From DTU052 sp050951725 (GTDB lineage: Bacteria > Bacillota > Syntrophomonadia > Syntrophomonadales > DTU052), in contig JBMNJO010000001.1 of NCBI GenBank assembly GCA_050951725.1, positions 248,001 through 312,000 of the forward strand: a stretch of 64,000 nt of DNA, in the 5' to 3' direction. A program made the translations under genes and the position numbers. Under the pieces are notes generated by a model. It was not told the origin of the DNA. It did not search any database and saw only the letters and a program-made list of their open reading frames with translations. Shown here one piece after another: positions 16,791-29,996 of the stretch. How positions within the stretch are numbered: the first letter of the stretch is position 1; each line of letters opens with the position of its first letter.

Positions 16791-17558
16791 TTAAAACCAT
16801 TTATTATAAATCTCGTCATACTTTCCATTGTCTCTGATCTTTTGCAGGCCTTCGTTAAGCATATCGAGTATTTCCTGGTTTCCTTTTTTAACGGCGATTC
16901 CGTACTGGTCCTCAGCAGAGAAAATATCGCCGACCATCTTGGCTTTACTGGTATCAGTCGTCTTCAGGTAGTAAGCAGTAACTGGATGGTCGTTAACAAC
17001 CGCGTCAACTCCGCCTTTTTCCAGTTCCATAAATGCAGCGCCGATATCATCGAATACTCTTACTACAGTTTTGGGATCCTGCGCCTTGACTGAATCACAG
17101 TAAGCCGCGCCAATCGTGCCGTTCTGAGCCGCAAGTTTCTTACCCTTAAGATCTTCGGTAGACTTAATCGTGTCATTGGTATTCGCTACAGCAATAATAA
17201 GACCAGCATCGAAATATGCGTCAGTGAAATCTACAGACTCCAGACGTTCGGGGGTGATGGACATTCCAGCAATTGCCGCATGAATTTTGTCATTACCCAA
17301 TGCGGGGATCAGAGCTTTAAAGTCCATGTGGTTGATCTCAACCGTATAACCCTGCGCCTCACCGATCGCTCTGATCAAATCCATGTCAAACCCGGTGAAC
17401 TCATTGTCCTCTTGCATTTCAAATGGGGGGAAGGTAGCATTGGTTCCTACTTTTAAAACCTTATCTTCCGTTGCTCCACCACCACCGCAACCGACAATGG
17501 TGAATACGAGGGCGAATACCAATAGGCTCGCCAGAAACAAGCGACCAAACCTCTTCAT
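16791..17558 (-). CDS. Polar amino acid ABC transporter substrate-binding lipoprotein
   Basis: 255-residue family-3 solute-binding protein. The N-terminus is a lipoprotein signal (MKRFGRLFLASLLVFALVF) ending in the lipobox TIVGC, followed by a Gly linker. The mature domain shows VGTNATFPPFEMQEDNEFTGFDMDL, the ligand-site Arg in SITPERLESVDFTDAYF and LKGKKLAAQNGTIG. Ligand specificity (glutamine, glutamate, arginine or cystine) cannot be read reliably. First gene of the operon with glnP and glnQ. Confidence 0.92.
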   Translation of the reverse strand: MKRFGRLFLASLLVFALVFTIVGCGGGGATEDKVLKVGTNATFPPFEMQEDNEFTGFDMDLIRAIGEAQGYTVEINHMDFKALIPALGNDKIHAAIAGMSITPERLESVDFTDAYFDAGLIIAVANTNDTIKSTEDLKGKKLAAQNGTIGAAYCDSVKAQDPKTVVRVFDDIGAAFMELEKGGVDAVVNDHPVTAYYLKTTDTSKAKMVGDIFSAEDQYGIAVKKGNQEILDMLNEGLQKIRDNGKYDEIYNKWF

Positions 17559-17697
17559 AAATAATCACTCCTTCTTATATGTATACGAATAACATACTTA
17601 AATAAGTATACAAGTTCCTATCATAATGGACAATATTTAGTTTTGTCGCAGGGTGAAAGTTATGCAGCAAAAAGCGGTATTTTCCAAACGAAACCAT

Positions 17698-17727
17698 TTG
17701 ACTGGTTCCCGAGGAGCATGTTAGGAT
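17698..17727 (+). promoter_or_regulatory. rRNA operon promoter P1
   Basis: TTGACT at 17698-17703, an 18-nt spacer and TAGGAT at 17722-17727. The spacer ends in AGCATGT, shared with P2 and nearly with P3. Confidence 0.7.
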
Positions 17728-17805
17728 GAACTTCCGCGCCGAAACCGGGCATCACCGGTGGCGGTGACAGGCTTCCGAAAAGGAGGGCTTTCCAGGAGAA
17801 ACCAT

Positions 17806-17835
17806 TTGACCGGACTCCGGGAAGCATGTTAGGAT
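17806..17835 (+). promoter_or_regulatory. rRNA operon promoter P2
   Basis: TTGACC at 17806-17811, an 18-nt spacer and TAGGAT at 17830-17835. It lies in a direct repeat of about 107 bp with P1; both copies continue into a conserved GAACTTCCGCGC stretch after the -10. Confidence 0.7.
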
Positions 17836-17911
17836 GAACTTCCGCGCTGAAACCGGGTTTCACCGGCAGCAGCGAAAACCAGTAAAAAGGAAGTATTTCC
17901 AACAGGTAACA

Positions 17912-17941
17912 TTGACTAATACCGGATAAGCATGGTAATAT
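17912..17941 (+). promoter_or_regulatory. rRNA operon promoter P3
   Basis: TTGACT at 17912-17917, an 18-nt spacer and TAATAT at 17936-17941. It is spaced 106 bp from P2, has the best -10 of the three and is nearest the 16S gene (about 157 bp). A CTTAGAAAACTAAACAG stretch downstream resembles a boxA-type leader. Confidence 0.7.
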
Positions 17942-18097
17942 TAATTTTGCGCTGGCGGAATAATAATACGGAAGCGCACTGATCTTAGAAAACTAAACAG
18001 TGGAACCTAGTGCTATACAAAGCTCGAGAGAGCAAAGTGCTAGAGCCAAGTAATTTTGGCAAGCAAAAAGACAGCTAAGTTTTTAGCTAGGAAAGAA

Positions 18098-22831
<4,734 letters not shown>

Positions 22832-23153
22832 GTACACGCTCAAAATTCGCTTGTGTAGTTTTCAGAGAACCTAAGTTCCTGAACTGTGAAAACCTCGTAA
22901 AAGCTAAGCTTACCAAGTGAAATTAAAGGGCAAAGAGCCAAATGAGTTGGTTGTTAGCAAAACAGTTGGGTTTCACAGGAACATAAAAAACGAAATAAGG
23001 TTTCCTGGTGGTAATGGCGGAGGGGCAAAATGCGACCGAGCGTTTCGCCGTAACGGAGTGGAGGCGAAATGCCGTTCGAATGGGTCCCGAGGCCACGCCG
23101 AAGGAAAAACATAATTGGATAGGTCAAAACTTAATTAGAAAAATGAATAAGCT
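22832..23153 (+). other. 23S-5S spacer with a truncated 5S copy
   Basis: About 320 bp, long for this spacer. Bases about 22999-23027 repeat the first 26-28 bases of the intact 5S gene (TTTCCTGGTGGTAATGGCGG and a few more) and then diverge into unrelated GC-rich sequence. No tRNA was found. Confidence 0.7.
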
Positions 23154-23267
<114 letters not shown>

Positions 23268-23272
23268 AAATT

Positions 23273-23311
23273 TAATCCTCGAACATTTGTTGGTTCGAGG
23301 ATTAGTATTTC
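23273..23311 (+). terminator. rRNA operon terminator
   Basis: TAATCCTCGAAC (23273-23284) pairs perfectly with GTTCGAGGATTA (23293-23304), followed by GTATTTCTT. It ends the 16S-23S-5S transcript. Confidence 0.85.
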
Positions 23312-23514
23312 TTGTCCTAGAATTGGCGACCTACTCTCTCGAAATTAAGGAACTTATGCGCTACCGCGCATAAGCAAGCGGGAAGCACGAATCTCCTTGT
23401 ATTCCTTGGGGGAGATTCGGCTCCCGCCTGAACGCTCCACGTCGAGCAAAGCGACTCGCACGAATCCTCCTGCGTCGGATTCGGCTCCCTGCTTCCACCG
23501 CCAGGAGCTAATTT
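23312..23514. other. Hairpin-rich mosaic containing 5S-derived pieces
   Basis: No gene. Bases 23324-23340 contain GGCGACCTACTCTC, the inverse of the GAGAGTAGGTC part of 5S. Bases about 23496-23514 (CACCGCCAGGAGCTAATTT-like) repeat the 3' end of 5S and its flank in direct orientation. Between them are three self-complementary elements: CTTATGCGC/GCGCATAAG (near 23351), CGAATCTCC/GGAGATTCG (near 23389) and CGAATCC/GGATTCG (near 23461). Confidence 0.55.
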
Positions 23515-23556
23515 AAACTCCTTGAGTTATCCAGCTCAAGGAGTTTAGTTTTTCTT
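23515..23556 (+). terminator. Second terminator after the rRNA operon
   Basis: AAACTCCTTGAG (23515-23526) pairs perfectly with CTCAAGGAGTTT (23535-23546), followed by AGTTTTTCTT. It stands right behind the partial 5S 3' copy, as the first terminator stands behind the intact 5S. Confidence 0.8.
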
Positions 23557-23635
23557 ACTTAAAGATAAAGGAAGTTTGCTCCAAAAAGAGAAGTAACTCT
23601 GATATCGCAAACTGGTTGAAGGAGAGTGTGAAAAC

Positions 23636-24150
23636 GTGAATCAAAAGGTAATGCAGACGATGCTTTTCCCATGCAAGTACATACAAGGGAATGGAGCTAT
23701 TAAACAACTCCCTGCGGAAATGGCAAGATTCGGTGACAGACCCTTAGTATTATCGACCAAATCCATGGTTGAGACCGCTCGGGGCATCATCGGCAGTGAG
23801 GGTAAGGTTGAACAGTTCAACGGTGAATGTAGTGAAAAGGAAATCACCAGAGTAGTAGATTTGGCAAGAATATATAATGCAACTGCCATAGCTGCCATGG
23901 GTGGCGGCAATCGATGTAGGTCTTCCAGTGTGCTTTGAGGATCTCGGAGTCGGCAACATCACGGCAGGAGCAAATAATGGCAGTAGCGAACAATTGCTGT
24001 GAAGAAGGAAGCCTTATGTATCATGAACCCTATTCTTTTAATCCCCAGATAATTGCCGAAGCTATGAAAAAGGCTGGATGCTGCTGGAAAGGCAAAAAAG
24101 CAGATGAAGGTAAAATAGGCGCCATAAGCATATTTGAGATTCTTTCGTAA
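23636..24150 (+). pseudogene. Decayed glycerol dehydrogenase-like gene (internal deletion)
   Basis: The first 95 codons from 23636 (GTG, with GGAGAG upstream) match the N-terminus of GldA-type iron/zinc alcohol dehydrogenases: FPCKYIQGNGAIKQLP, RPLVLSTKSM and the NAD-binding loop AIAAMGGGN. The frame then breaks at about 23912; another frame continues with DVGLPVCFEDLG, and 23935-24150 reads as a C-terminal piece with EEGSLMYHEPYSFNPQIIAEAMKKA, corresponding to the metal-site region ending in ...HNEPF...VYAAI..AD. The central half of the roughly 365-residue enzyme is missing. It cannot encode an active enzyme. Confidence 0.7.
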
Positions 24151-24201
24151 TACGCCAATCCGCAGACAATGCTTATAGAAGGTTCAATAAAATTTGGAGA
24201 A

Positions 24202-24240
24202 ACTCCCTGAATAGAATTGCTCAGGGAGTAAGCTTTTCCT
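24202..24240 (+). terminator. Terminator after the dehydrogenase remnant
   Basis: ACTCCCTGA (24202-24210) pairs with TCAGGGAGT (24221-24229), followed by AAGCTTTTCCTT. Confidence 0.65.
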
Positions 24241-24409
24241 TGTCGGCGATAACGCCCGAGGCAGACATAGGACTGCGAACCTGTTCCCCCCATCCCATTT
24301 CCATCCCCAAAACGAAGTCTAATGTGTAATAATTGAAATAAGATTTTCTTTATTGCTATGGCAGCTATATACTTAGCAGTAAAAGTATCATCACGATAAG
24401 GAGGTAATT

Positions 24410-26347
24410 ATGAGTACCCTTGAACATTTGATGCAACCCATCAAGATAAGATCCATGGAACTTGCCAACCGTGTCGTTATTCCGCCGATGGGTACATTTC
24501 TAAGCAACGAAGAAGGTATGGCTACTGATGCTTACCTGGCTTATGCAAAACGGCGGGTGAATAGTGGCGCGGGGTTATTTATTCAAGAATTCACTGCGGT
24601 ACATCCTAATGGACGCGCTTTGCCCTCTCAATTGGGGATTTATAAAGATGACCAAATTCCCGGATTAAAAAAGATTGTTGATGCTGTACACGCCCAGGGT
24701 ACCAAAATAGCTGTCCAACTTCACCATGCGGGACGCGAGAGCATGTATAACCTGCGTCTTGGAAAAGCTATTGCACCATCGGCTATCCCGAGTTTAGTTT
24801 ATGGGGGAAACCCCCGAGAAATGACCCTTGATGATATCCACGAAATCATCAAGGCTTTCGGAGCAGCAGCCGTCCGGGCACGTGAGGCTGGATATGATGC
24901 GGTAGAGCTGCATTCGGCCCATGGTTTCCTGCTGCATCAGTTCCTATCTGCCTATTCAAATCAGAGAACTGATGAGTATGGCGGGGATATGCTCCAGCGA
25001 GCACGTTTTGTTATTGAGGTGCTGCAGGAGGTACGGCGGCAGGTGGGAGATGACTATCCTGTATCGATCCGGTTATCCGTCGAAGAGGAGATCAAGAATG
25101 GTTTCACCGCTGCGGATATGCAGAAAGTCGCTCCGGAGCTGGTGAAAAATGGCTGTGATATTATTCATGCTTCCTTTGGGACCCATGGGAGTCCGGCGGG
25201 CATAACCCAAGCTCCAATTGAATACCAACCCGGGTTTAATGTAGGCCTGGCCCGTAAGATGAAAGAGGTAGTCAATGTCCCGGTTATCGGGGTAGGACGA
25301 TTTAATGATCCGTTTATAGCTGATGAGTGTATTGCGCGCGGTGACGCGGACCTCATCGTCTTTGGCCGGCAACATCTGGCTGATCCTGATTTCCTGCAGA
25401 ACGCCATTAACGGGAAATTCGAAGATACCAATCAGTGCCTGGCATGCAACCAGGGATGTATAGAACGAGCCATGTATGAACAAAAAAGCATCAGGTGTGC
25501 TATTAATCCCGAGACCGGGCAGGAACTCATCTATCCTACCCAACCGGCGGAAGTAAGCCGGAATGTATGGGTAATCGGTGCGGGACCTGGTGGTCTGACA
25601 GCCGCTTATGAGGCTGCCCGCCTAGGCCACAAAGTGACTTTGTTTGAAAAGCAGAACGAGACCGGAGGACAGATACGGTATGCCTCCCAGGCTCCTTTCA
25701 AAGAGCCTTATCGACTATGGATCAATCGGCTTGCAGGTAAAGCAGCCAAGCTAGGTGTTGATATCAAAACCGGCATTGAAGTGACCGAACAAATGATTGT
25801 TGACGCAAAACCCGATGTGGTTATTCTGGCTACTGGAGGTCAGGAGATCATTCCTCCTATCGAAGGAATTGAACTCCCCTGTGTTGTTAGTGCGCTGAAA
25901 GTCCTGAATGGAGAGGTTGCGGTTGGACAAAATGTTGTAGTTATCGGTGCGGGCTTAATCGGCATGGAAACAGCGGATTACGTGGTTGCCAAAGGCTGCC
26001 AGAGTGTGACCCTGGTTGAGCAGTCTAAGAAGCCGCCTGTTAAGAAAGCTACCTCTCACGGTTATATGCTGCACAAGCGGCTTAGGGGTGCTGCAGCACA
26101 GCAGATCTACGGTGCTGAGGTTACCCGGATTGATAACAACTCAGTAATTATAAAGACTGAGCAGGCGGAGCAGACCCTTAGTCAGGTTGATCAGGTTATT
26201 ATGGCGGTTGGCATGAAGCCCCTTAACGAACTCGCAAGGGTGTTGAAAGAGCAGGGAATTCGCCATTATGTTATTGGGGATGCCGTAAAAACCAGGCGGA
26301 TTATCGAAGCCACCGAAGAGGGTGCTAAGGTTGCCTGGGAGATCTAA
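24410..26347 (+). CDS. NADH:flavin oxidoreductase / 2,4-dienoyl-CoA reductase family protein
   Basis: 645-residue FadH-like enzyme with three parts. Residues 1-335 are an FMN-binding TIM barrel of the old-yellow-enzyme type (LHHAGRES near 105, HSAHGFLLHQFLS near 168 in the catalytic region). Residues 335-365 hold the 4Fe-4S ligands CLACNQGC...RC. Residues 375-645 are an FAD/NAD(P) domain with VIGAGPGGLTAA near 387 and a second dinucleotide motif VVIGAGLIGME near 509. It passes electrons from NAD(P)H through FAD and Fe-S to FMN. The substrate may be a dienoyl- or enoyl-CoA or another enone; the acyl-CoA-rich setting favours the former. AGGAGG precedes the ATG. Confidence 0.88.
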   Translation: MSTLEHLMQPIKIRSMELANRVVIPPMGTFLSNEEGMATDAYLAYAKRRVNSGAGLFIQEFTAVHPNGRALPSQLGIYKDDQIPGLKKIVDAVHAQGTKIAVQLHHAGRESMYNLRLGKAIAPSAIPSLVYGGNPREMTLDDIHEIIKAFGAAAVRAREAGYDAVELHSAHGFLLHQFLSAYSNQRTDEYGGDMLQRARFVIEVLQEVRRQVGDDYPVSIRLSVEEEIKNGFTAADMQKVAPELVKNGCDIIHASFGTHGSPAGITQAPIEYQPGFNVGLARKMKEVVNVPVIGVGRFNDPFIADECIARGDADLIVFGRQHLADPDFLQNAINGKFEDTNQCLACNQGCIERAMYEQKSIRCAINPETGQELIYPTQPAEVSRNVWVIGAGPGGLTAAYEAARLGHKVTLFEKQNETGGQIRYASQAPFKEPYRLWINRLAGKAAKLGVDIKTGIEVTEQMIVDAKPDVVILATGGQEIIPPIEGIELPCVVSALKVLNGEVAVGQNVVVIGAGLIGMETADYVVAKGCQSVTLVEQSKKPPVKKATSHGYMLHKRLRGAAAQQIYGAEVTRIDNNSVIIKTEQAEQTLSQVDQVIMAVGMKPLNELARVLKEQGIRHYVIGDAVKTRRIIEATEEGAKVAWEI

Positions 26348-26397
26348 GTCCGAGCATCGCTAGCCAATAATGAGACAGCTTAAGAATTCTGTAATGA

Positions 26398-26432
26398 CCG
26401 CTTGGGACTTGTAGTTCCAAGCGGTTTTTCTT
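26398..26432 (+). terminator. Rho-independent terminator
   Basis: CCGCTTGG (26398-26405) pairs with CCAAGCGG (26417-26424), followed by TTTTTCTTT. Ends the FadH-like transcript. Confidence 0.85.
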
Positions 26433-26681
26433 TGAGGTATAAGCCGACTTACTGACGCCAGGTCCAACACGAGCCCCGTTCAATAATCGAGAACAGGACA
26501 ATGTTGGCGAAATGATAGATTTAACAAGATCACGGTCGTATTGACGACAGGTAGTCTGAAAGATGGGACAGTAAACCTGTCCCTGTGTCCCACTGATTGC
26601 CGAAAGCTGGAGGATTGGATAACATATAAATGGTATCCGCGCTAATAATGGCAGGCTCAGTATGTTGAGGGGGGAGCTTAA
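26433..26681. other. Intergenic region with small hairpin
   Basis: No gene. A GGGACAG/CTGTCCC hairpin lies at 26563-26581, resembling the palindrome near 12951. GAGGGGGGAG before 26682 is the ribosome site of the next gene. Confidence 0.4.
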
Positions 26682-27869
26682 ATGGCAGATATAACCCAGT
26701 TGGCGCGGCTGGGAGTTCTTAAGAAATACGGTGCTCGCGAGGTACTGTTCAAACAGGGCGATCCTGGCACCGAAATGTTTATTATACTTCGGGGAAAGGT
26801 AGCTGTGTTATTGGACTCAAACAATAGCCCCCCTTTCGCAATTGCCGAGCTAGGCCCGGGAGACTTTTTCGGGGAAATGTCATTGCTGGAGGGAATGCCG
26901 CGGAGTGCGACTATTCGTGCCTTAGAAGATACAATAGTTATAACCATAGATGACAATAATTTTGAAGCGGTAATCGCTCAACAACCACAGATCGCCTACC
27001 GGATAATGAAAGGATTAAGCAGTCGGCTAAGGAGACAGAACGAAGAACTGAGCTGGTTAAGAACAGAAAAAGGAGAGACTGAAGTCCCGGATGCTGTTGA
27101 AGAGACACGTTCCGAGGGCATTATTCAACCTGCAGATCCTTCACTTTTTCCACCGGGACATAAAACGTATTTAATGAACGCTGCAAGTAACGATAACCTG
27201 CTTTTTGACCGGGAGATAACCTGCCCGATCTGTGAACAGACCTTTAAGGAAAAGGCGGTACGTTCATCCAAGTTGAGGCTGGATTCGGTCGATCCTGATT
27301 CCCGCCAGAGATTTGTCGGATTTGAACCGCTCTGGTACCTGGTTTGGGTTTGTCCCCATTGTTATTACGCCAATTTTAATTCTGAATTTAAGCAATTGCC
27401 CGGTTTGGATAAAAAGGGACTCCGGGAACAGGGCAAAAACCTGAAATCTAAAGTAGCCTGGGAATGCAACTGCCCGCGGGGAATAAACGATGTATTCGTG
27501 GCCTATTACCTTATGCTGCAGACACTGGAGGTGGGTAAAGCCGAACCCGGCAAGAAGGCCAAGGTCTGGCTGCGCCTGGCCTGGTTATATGACGATGTAG
27601 ATGATAAGCCAATGATGGAATACGCTTCCAAACAGGCTTTTGGGCTGTTCAAAGAGTCCTATTATAACCAGAACCGTGATACCTCAATAGAGCAGGACCA
27701 GCGGGTGTCCCTGGTTTTGGGAGAACTCGGCCTAAAAATTGGTGAGGACCGGGAAGCGGCAGAGTTCTTTCGCCGGGCGATAAACCGGAGGGGAGGAAAT
27801 GTGGGCCTGAACCGACAGGCGGAAGACAGGATACAAGACTTGAAGGGCAAGATTCAACTTGAGATGTAA
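26682..27869 (+). CDS. Cyclic nucleotide-binding domain / DUF2225 protein
   Basis: 395 residues in two parts. Residues 1-115 form a CRP-like cNMP-binding beta-barrel with GDPGTEMFIILRGKVAVL and the phosphate-binding cassette PGDFFGEMSLLEGMPRSATIRA. There is no helix-turn-helix after it. After a linker (about 125-170), residues 175-395 are a DUF2225 region with two zinc-type pairs, CPICEQTF (Cys181/184) and CPHCYYANF (Cys224/227), and a helical repeat-like C-terminus. A nucleotide-responsive protein without DNA-binding domain is implied; its output is unknown. It stands alone. Confidence 0.82.
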   Translation: MADITQLARLGVLKKYGAREVLFKQGDPGTEMFIILRGKVAVLLDSNNSPPFAIAELGPGDFFGEMSLLEGMPRSATIRALEDTIVITIDDNNFEAVIAQQPQIAYRIMKGLSSRLRRQNEELSWLRTEKGETEVPDAVEETRSEGIIQPADPSLFPPGHKTYLMNAASNDNLLFDREITCPICEQTFKEKAVRSSKLRLDSVDPDSRQRFVGFEPLWYLVWVCPHCYYANFNSEFKQLPGLDKKGLREQGKNLKSKVAWECNCPRGINDVFVAYYLMLQTLEVGKAEPGKKAKVWLRLAWLYDDVDDKPMMEYASKQAFGLFKESYYNQNRDTSIEQDQRVSLVLGELGLKIGEDREAAEFFRRAINRRGGNVGLNRQAEDRIQDLKGKIQLEM

Positions 27870-28120
27870 GGGCAATCAGAACCTTCTCCAACTTTTGCGG
27901 CGGAAACCAAAAGAAGATAGCGGAGTTTTGAAGGGAGAAAAATCCGCCTATTCAAAGGTCATGCTGCTATACCGGCACAATGACATGTCTTCACAAGTCT
28001 TATAGGACAGCCGGAACCTGGTATGTCCCCAGTAATTTATTAATTGCCCGGTGCAACGATAGTGATCATTCTTTGCAGGGAATCCTGTGTTTTTGTCGAA
28101 ACTGAGTATTAATCAAATAT
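27870..28120. other. Intergenic region before the riboswitch
   Basis: About 250 bp between the DUF2225 gene and the predicted aptamer. No coding sequence or clear terminator was recognised; the tup promoter should lie in its last part but is not obvious. Confidence 0.4.
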
Positions 28121-28238
28121 TCGATTCTCCGATCTTGGTCTTCTAAAGCCAAAAGGTATGAAGCCCAGGACGATAGGGTGCTGTAGGAAACTAATGCGCC
28201 TCCCGCATTTGGAAAGGAGAGTGGATCAGGTCAATCGA
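28121..28238 (+). promoter_or_regulatory. Molybdenum/tungsten cofactor (Moco/Tuco-type) riboswitch
   Basis: The leader of the tungstate transporter contains what I recall as conserved pieces of the Moco RNA motif: CTCCGATC near 28127, GGAAACTAATGCGCCTCCC near 28186, and GGAAAGGAGA (28211-28220). The flanks TCGATT (28121-28126) and AATCGA (28233-28238) can close the outer helix. A terminator follows at once, and the downstream genes import tungstate, which fits feedback by the cofactor. The assignment rests on recalled consensus pieces; covariance scoring was not possible. Confidence 0.68.
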
Positions 28239-28245
28239 TCAATAA

Positions 28246-28283
28246 GGTCGAGCCTGCTTTAGGATGCGGGCTCGGCCTTTTTG
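28246..28283 (+). terminator. Riboswitch-linked terminator upstream of tupA
   Basis: GGTCGAGCC (28246-28254) pairs with GGCTCGGCC (28269-28277), followed by TTTTT. It is located between the predicted aptamer and tupA, with no gene before it, so it is best read as an attenuator. Confidence 0.8.
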
Positions 28284-28386
28284 TCGTTAAATGGACTGGG
28301 AGGCTGGAGCCTAAGGCGAGGAAAGTTACCGGCGATATTATGGTAAGATTTCAAACTCATACTAAAGTGTAAGGAGGAAAAAACCA

Positions 28387-29265
28387 ATGTTTAGGAAAAC
28401 CAAGTACTTATCGTTGGCAATTCTGGTGTTATTCATGTTTAGTCTGATAGGTTGTGCTTCAGGCGGAGATGTGGAGAAAAAGACGGATGTTATTCTGGCG
28501 ACAACCACCAGTACACAGGACAGTGGTCTGTTGGATGAATTGATTCCGGTGTTTGAGGAGCAAAGCGGCTATAAGATTAAGACCATCGCGGTCGGAACCG
28601 GTGCTGCTCTGGCTATGGGTGAAAAAGGCGAGGCTGATGTTCTGCTCGTGCACGCTCCAGCTGATGAGAAAAAGCTGGTCGATGCCGGTATCGGCATCAA
28701 TTATCAACTGGTCATGCACAATGACTTTGTAATAATTGGACCGGCTGACGATCCCGCAGGAATCAAGGGAACTGCGACCGTTGCTGAAGCCCTGAAGAAG
28801 ATTTCCGATACCGGCAGTCTCTTTGTGTCGCGTGGTGATGACTCAGGTACGCATAAGATGGAGAAAAGGCTGTGGACGGCCGCCGGGGTAACGCCTGAGG
28901 TGGGTTCTACCTATCAGGAAACCGGCCAGGGAATGGGACAGACCCTGACGGTAGCGGAGCAGAACAAGGGATACACCCTCACTGACCGGGCTACTTACCT
29001 GGCCCAGAAGAAAAACCTCACCCTGGAAATCATGGTGGAAGGTGAAAAGTCTCTGCTTAATATCTATCATGTGATGCAGGTTAACCCCGAGAAGTTTGAC
29101 CAAGCTATTGCCGACAAGATGAATCCCGACGGCGCTAAGGCTTTTGTTGAATTCATGATTGCTGAAGAGACCCAGGAGATGATATCCCAGTTTGGAGTCG
29201 ACACTTATGGCCAGCCGCTGTTTTATGCTGATGCGGGAAAGAATGAGGCTGATTTAGGAAAATAG
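28387..29265 (+). CDS. tupA: Tungstate ABC transporter substrate-binding lipoprotein
   Basis: 292 residues. A lipoprotein signal peptide ends at LIGCAS. The mature start ATTTSTQDSGLLDELIPVFEEQ carries the TTTS oxyanion-binding motif typical of TupA, which captures tungstate. VGTGAALAMGEKGEADVLLVHAP and the SRGDDSGTHKME loop are further family landmarks. It is first of three genes ordered tupA-tupB-tupC, behind the predicted riboswitch. Tungsten supply fits W-dependent formate dehydrogenases or aldehyde oxidoreductases, not encoded here. WtpA/ModA proteins lack this exact TTTSTQDSGL start. Confidence 0.92.
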   Translation: MFRKTKYLSLAILVLFMFSLIGCASGGDVEKKTDVILATTTSTQDSGLLDELIPVFEEQSGYKIKTIAVGTGAALAMGEKGEADVLLVHAPADEKKLVDAGIGINYQLVMHNDFVIIGPADDPAGIKGTATVAEALKKISDTGSLFVSRGDDSGTHKMEKRLWTAAGVTPEVGSTYQETGQGMGQTLTVAEQNKGYTLTDRATYLAQKKNLTLEIMVEGEKSLLNIYHVMQVNPEKFDQAIADKMNPDGAKAFVEFMIAEETQEMISQFGVDTYGQPLFYADAGKNEADLGK

Positions 29266-29294
29266 ACCGGGAAACTGTGATGGAGTGATCTTAG

Positions 29295-29996
29295 TTGGAG
29301 CTGATATGGGAAGGCCTGGTCAAGGCCTTTGAAATCCTGATTAATCTGGACCCGGAGGTCATTGAAGTCTGCTGGCTGACTCTTCAGGTATCAGGAACAG
29401 CCACTCTGATAAGTGTATTGATCGGGGTACCCCTGGGATGCCTTTTAGCTTTGGGCCGATTTCCGGGCCGTACCTTTCTGGTCAGTTTGGCTAATTTTGG
29501 AATGGGTCTGCCGCCGGTGGTGGTTGGATTATGGGTGAGTATCTTCCTGTGGAGGTCAGGCCCGTTTGGATCCCTGGGTATAATCTATACTCCGACTGCC
29601 ATGATCATTGCGCAGGCGATAATCGCCAGTCCGCTGGTGGTGAGCTTCACCCTGGCTGCGGTACAGCAAATAAGTCCCCGACTACGTCTCCACCTGTTGG
29701 CCCTGGGTGCTAACCGGAGACAGATGCTCTGGTGTCTGATAAAGGAAGCCAGGTTGGGTTTGCTGGCTGCGGTTATGGCCGGCTTTGGTGGGGTTATCTC
29801 CGAGGTGGGGGCTTCACAGATGGTTGGAGGCAATATCAAGGGTGAGACCAGAGTGCTGACTACCGCTACGGTTATGGAGGTATCCAAAGGCAATTTTGAT
29901 ATAGCTATCGCGTTGAGCATTATACTGCTGGTCCTGGCATATGGCATAACTGCCCTGTTAACCAGCCTGCAGCAACGGAGATCGGGTTATGAGTAG
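29295..29996 (+). CDS. tupB: Tungstate ABC transporter permease
   Basis: 233-residue permease with about five to six membrane helices of the ModB/TupB type. It shows the N-terminal TLQVSGTATLISVLIGVPLG helix, MGLPPVVVGLW and the cytoplasmic EAA-like LLALGANRRQMLWCLIKEAR loop that contacts the ATPase. The start is TTG 29295 with GGAG about 8 nt upstream; no ATG is available near the expected N-terminus. It overlaps tupC by 8 bp. Confidence 0.9.
   Translation: MELIWEGLVKAFEILINLDPEVIEVCWLTLQVSGTATLISVLIGVPLGCLLALGRFPGRTFLVSLANFGMGLPPVVVGLWVSIFLWRSGPFGSLGIIYTPTAMIIAQAIIASPLVVSFTLAAVQQISPRLRLHLLALGANRRQMLWCLIKEARLGLLAAVMAGFGGVISEVGASQMVGGNIKGETRVLTTATVMEVSKGNFDIAIALSIILLVLAYGITALLTSLQQRRSGYE

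Noticed and set aside
17660..17902. Minus-strand frame encoding an apparent internally repeated 80-residue protein
   Set aside because: The repetition is the direct repeat that carries rRNA promoters P1 and P2; no ribosome site or protein-like composition.
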